Shown one piece after another: positions 31,059-33,056 of a DNA stretch of 33,056 nucleotides. This stretch comes from Vicinamibacteria bacterium (GTDB lineage: Bacteria; Acidobacteriota; Vicinamibacteria; Marinacidobacterales; SMYC01). The stretch covers positions 1 through 33,056 of the forward strand of contig DASPGQ010000382.1 in the NCBI GenBank assembly GCA_035620555.1. The letters run 5' to 3'. Positions within the stretch are counted from its first letter, which is position 1, and every line of letters starts with the position of its first letter. The translations under genes were made by a program, and so were the position numbers. The notes under the pieces are model-generated. The model saw nothing but the letters and a program-made list of their open reading frames with translations. It did not search any database and was not told where the DNA came from.

Positions 31059-33056
31059 TCAACCAGCCTCCACCAGATCGAATCGCTCTCCCCAGTGGTC
31101 GATGACCTGGCGCAACAGACGCTCGCCGGATGGCGTGCGCGACTCCGCCGAGCTCAGAAACAAAGCCGCTTCACGCTTCGCGTCCTCGAGGATTTTCTTG
31201 TCCCGCGACAGGTCGGCGATTCGAAACAACGGCGTTCCCGACTGGCGCGTACCGAAGTACTCGCCCGGCCCGCGGATGTCGAGGTCGCGCTCGGCGATGG
31301 CGAACCCGTCGTTCGTCTCGAGCATCGCCGCGAGACGTTTCTCCGCCTCGTCGGTCGTGGGTTCGTAAGTCAGGAGGATCGCTCTCGAGGCGGCTGTCCC
31401 TCTGCCGACACGGCCCCGAAGCTGATGGAGCTGCGAAAGCCCGAAGCGTTCGGCGTGCTCGATCACGATGAGCGTCGCGTTGGGGACATCGACTCCCACT
31501 TCGACCACGCTCGTCGCGACCAGTACGTCGACAGAGCCGTTGCGGAACGCTGCCATCACTTCTTCCCTTTCCGGCGGAGCCATGCGGCCGTGCACCAGCG
31601 CCACCCGACGATGGCGGAGGATGCCTTTTGCCAGCGATTCGTAACGCTCCACCGCCGCTTTCAGATCCATCTTCTCGGACTCCTCCACCAGCGGGCAGAC
31701 GTAGTAGACCTGATGTCCACCGGAAACCTCCGCCTCGATCGTTCGAAACACCCGCTCGATGTGCCCCGATGACACCCGCTCGGTTCGAATCGCCGGTCGC
31801 CCGGGTGGAAGCTCGTCGAGCACCGAGTTGTCGAGATCGCCATAGAGCGACATCGCCAGACTGCGGGGAATGGGAGTTGCCGTCATGAACAGGAGGTCGC
31901 AGCCGTAGCCCTTCTGTCGAAGCTCGGCCCGCTGGATGACGCCGAAACGGTGCTGCTCGTCGATGATGGCGAGGCCGAGCTCCTTGAAGGTCACGTCTTC
32001 CTGGATGAGAGCGTGCGTTCCCACGACCATGTCGACGTCTCCCGCGGCGATCGCCGTGACCCGAGCCTCGCGGTCGACTTTCTTCAGTCGCGAGCTGAGA
32101 AGGGCGACTTCGATCCCCGCGGGCTCGAGCAGTCGATGGATGTTCTGGAAATGCTGCTCGGCAAGAAGCTCCGTCGGCACCATGAACGCGACCTGGGCGC
32201 CGTTCTCGATCACGATGACCGCAGCGAGGACGCCCACGATGGTCTTCCCCGATCCTACGTCGCCCTGGACCAGGCGTCTCATCGGGACGGTCGACTCGAG
32301 ATCCTCGGCGATGGTCTTGAGCACTTCGCGCTGGGCGCCGGTCAGACGGAACGGAAGAATCTTCCGAACGACTTCCCGGATTCGATCGTCGACGGGGAAC
32401 GATCGCCGCTTGGGAAGCTCCTGGTTTCTTGCCCGTCTCAGCCCCTGGGCGAGAAAAAAGAGAAAGAGCTCTTCGAAGATCAGCCGCTTCTGCGCGGGAG
32501 CACGAAAACGAGCGTAGAGATCGAGCTCGGATCCCTCTTCGGGAAAATGGACTTTCTCGAGGGCTTCGGCATGTGTCGGGAGCTCGTGGCGTTTCCGGAT
32601 GTCTTCGGGGAGGAGCTCGGGGACGTTTCGCGGCATGCCAGAGACGAGAAAGTGGAGAACGCGGCGCAAGACCTTGGGGCTCATCGCTCCGATGCGTTCG
32701 TAGACGGGAACGATTCGCCCCGCGTGAGTCGGGACGTCTTCCCCGCCCGATTCCACGAGCTCGAACTGAGGGTTCGTTACTTCGGGGAAGAGGCTGAAGC
32801 CGCTGCGCTCGAACTTGCCGAACAAGAGCACCCTCCGGCCCTGGGTCAACGTATCCTTGAGATAGTCCTGGTTGAACCAGACGGCTTTCACACTGCCGGT
32901 CTCGTCCTTGGCCATCATCTCGACGAGGGTGAAGTTGCGACGTCTCGTTTTGCGGATGTGCACCGACTGCACGACGACTTCGACGGTGGCTTCTTGTCCC
33001 GGCTCGAGCTGGGTCACCTTCAGGCGGCGGCTGCGGTCCTCGTAGCGGAAGGGAAG
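31059..33056 (-). CDS. recG: ATP-dependent DNA helicase RecG, 5' end outside the window
   Basis: RecG remodels stalled replication forks and Holliday junctions. The visible part is 665 codons and continues past the right edge. It already begins with LPFRYEDRSRRLK, the start of the wedge domain in many RecG proteins, so probably only a short N-terminal segment is missing. Features: OB-fold wedge (about 1-150), Walker A QGDVGSGKT, Walker B IIDEQHRFGV, motif III TATPIPRSLA, motif VI QLRGRVGRG, and the C-terminal LDIRGPGEYFGTRQSG element. The GTG at 33017 that would give a shorter product is not the start, because conserved sequence precedes it. rsmD follows after 3 nt. Confidence 0.96.
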   Translation of the reverse strand, partial: LPFRYEDRSRRLKVTQLEPGQEATVEVVVQSVHIRKTRRRNFTLVEMMAKDETGSVKAVWFNQDYLKDTLTQGRRVLLFGKFERSGFSLFPEVTNPQFELVESGGEDVPTHAGRIVPVYERIGAMSPKVLRRVLHFLVSGMPRNVPELLPEDIRKRHELPTHAEALEKVHFPEEGSELDLYARFRAPAQKRLIFEELFLFFLAQGLRRARNQELPKRRSFPVDDRIREVVRKILPFRLTGAQREVLKTIAEDLESTVPMRRLVQGDVGSGKTIVGVLAAVIVIENGAQVAFMVPTELLAEQHFQNIHRLLEPAGIEVALLSSRLKKVDREARVTAIAAGDVDMVVGTHALIQEDVTFKELGLAIIDEQHRFGVIQRAELRQKGYGCDLLFMTATPIPRSLAMSLYGDLDNSVLDELPPGRPAIRTERVSSGHIERVFRTIEAEVSGGHQVYYVCPLVEESEKMDLKAAVERYESLAKGILRHRRVALVHGRMAPPEREEVMAAFRNGSVDVLVATSVVEVGVDVPNATLIVIEHAERFGLSQLHQLRGRVGRGTAASRAILLTYEPTTDEAEKRLAAMLETNDGFAIAERDLDIRGPGEYFGTRQSGTPLFRIADLSRDKKILEDAKREAALFLSSAESRTPSGERLLRQVIDHWGERFDLVEAG

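Overview
The window is high-GC, gene-dense bacterial chromosome in which most genes are packed into long co-directional runs with 4-bp ATGA-type overlaps. The gene set suggests a Gram-negative member of the Acidobacteriota. The supporting features are a TonB-family protein with a glycine-rich linker, a Pkn-type Ser/Thr kinase with C-terminal extensions, an outer-membrane FadL-type barrel, and a coaD-linked small Fis-type protein. The phylum is inferred from gene content; no rRNA or other decisive marker is present. I saw no tRNA, rRNA, CRISPR array, insertion sequence or integrase.

Layout. 1-1253: an accessory edge. It holds the N-terminal part of an exported protein running off the left end, then (plus strand) an AbrB/MazE-type antitoxin, the broken start of its PIN-domain toxin, and a two-gene cassette of small uncharacterised proteins, one basic and one acidic. 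1330-7264 (minus): a conserved core operon phoH - pgpH-like HD hydrolase - ybeY - CNNM/CBS membrane protein - era. A good sigma70-like promoter for it overlaps the end of aspS. 7424-11612 (minus): P1-family peptidase - retropepsin-like protein - gamma carbonic anhydrase - aspS. 11876-15360 (plus): asnB - small Fn3-like/TM protein - SSS-family sodium:solute symporter - a 39-aa membrane microprotein that overlaps the symporter stop. A MarR regulator converges on this cluster. 15926-16519: a gene-poor stretch with several inverted repeats and one plausible 72-aa gene. 16520-18595 (minus): fadJ-type beta-oxidation protein, divergent from a TonB-family gene. 19585-28263 (minus): a FadL-type porin, then a central-metabolism run icd - mdh - sucC - sucD - ndk - dUTPase-like gene - Ser/Thr kinase. 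28343-33056 (minus): recG (cut by the right edge) - rsmD - coaD - class I aminotransferase - Fis-type small DNA-binding protein.

Working together: icd, mdh and sucCD supply consecutive or adjacent TCA-cycle steps, and ndk and the dUTPase-like enzyme handle nucleotide pools. The kinase at the end of that run is the obvious candidate for a regulator of, or passenger with, these enzymes. The era/ybeY/phoH block acts in ribosome and rRNA maturation. The most promising unexplained items are the asnB/Fn3-TM/symporter/39-aa module, the basic-acidic small protein pair at 784-1253, and the kinase with a 2TM segment and a long coiled coil.
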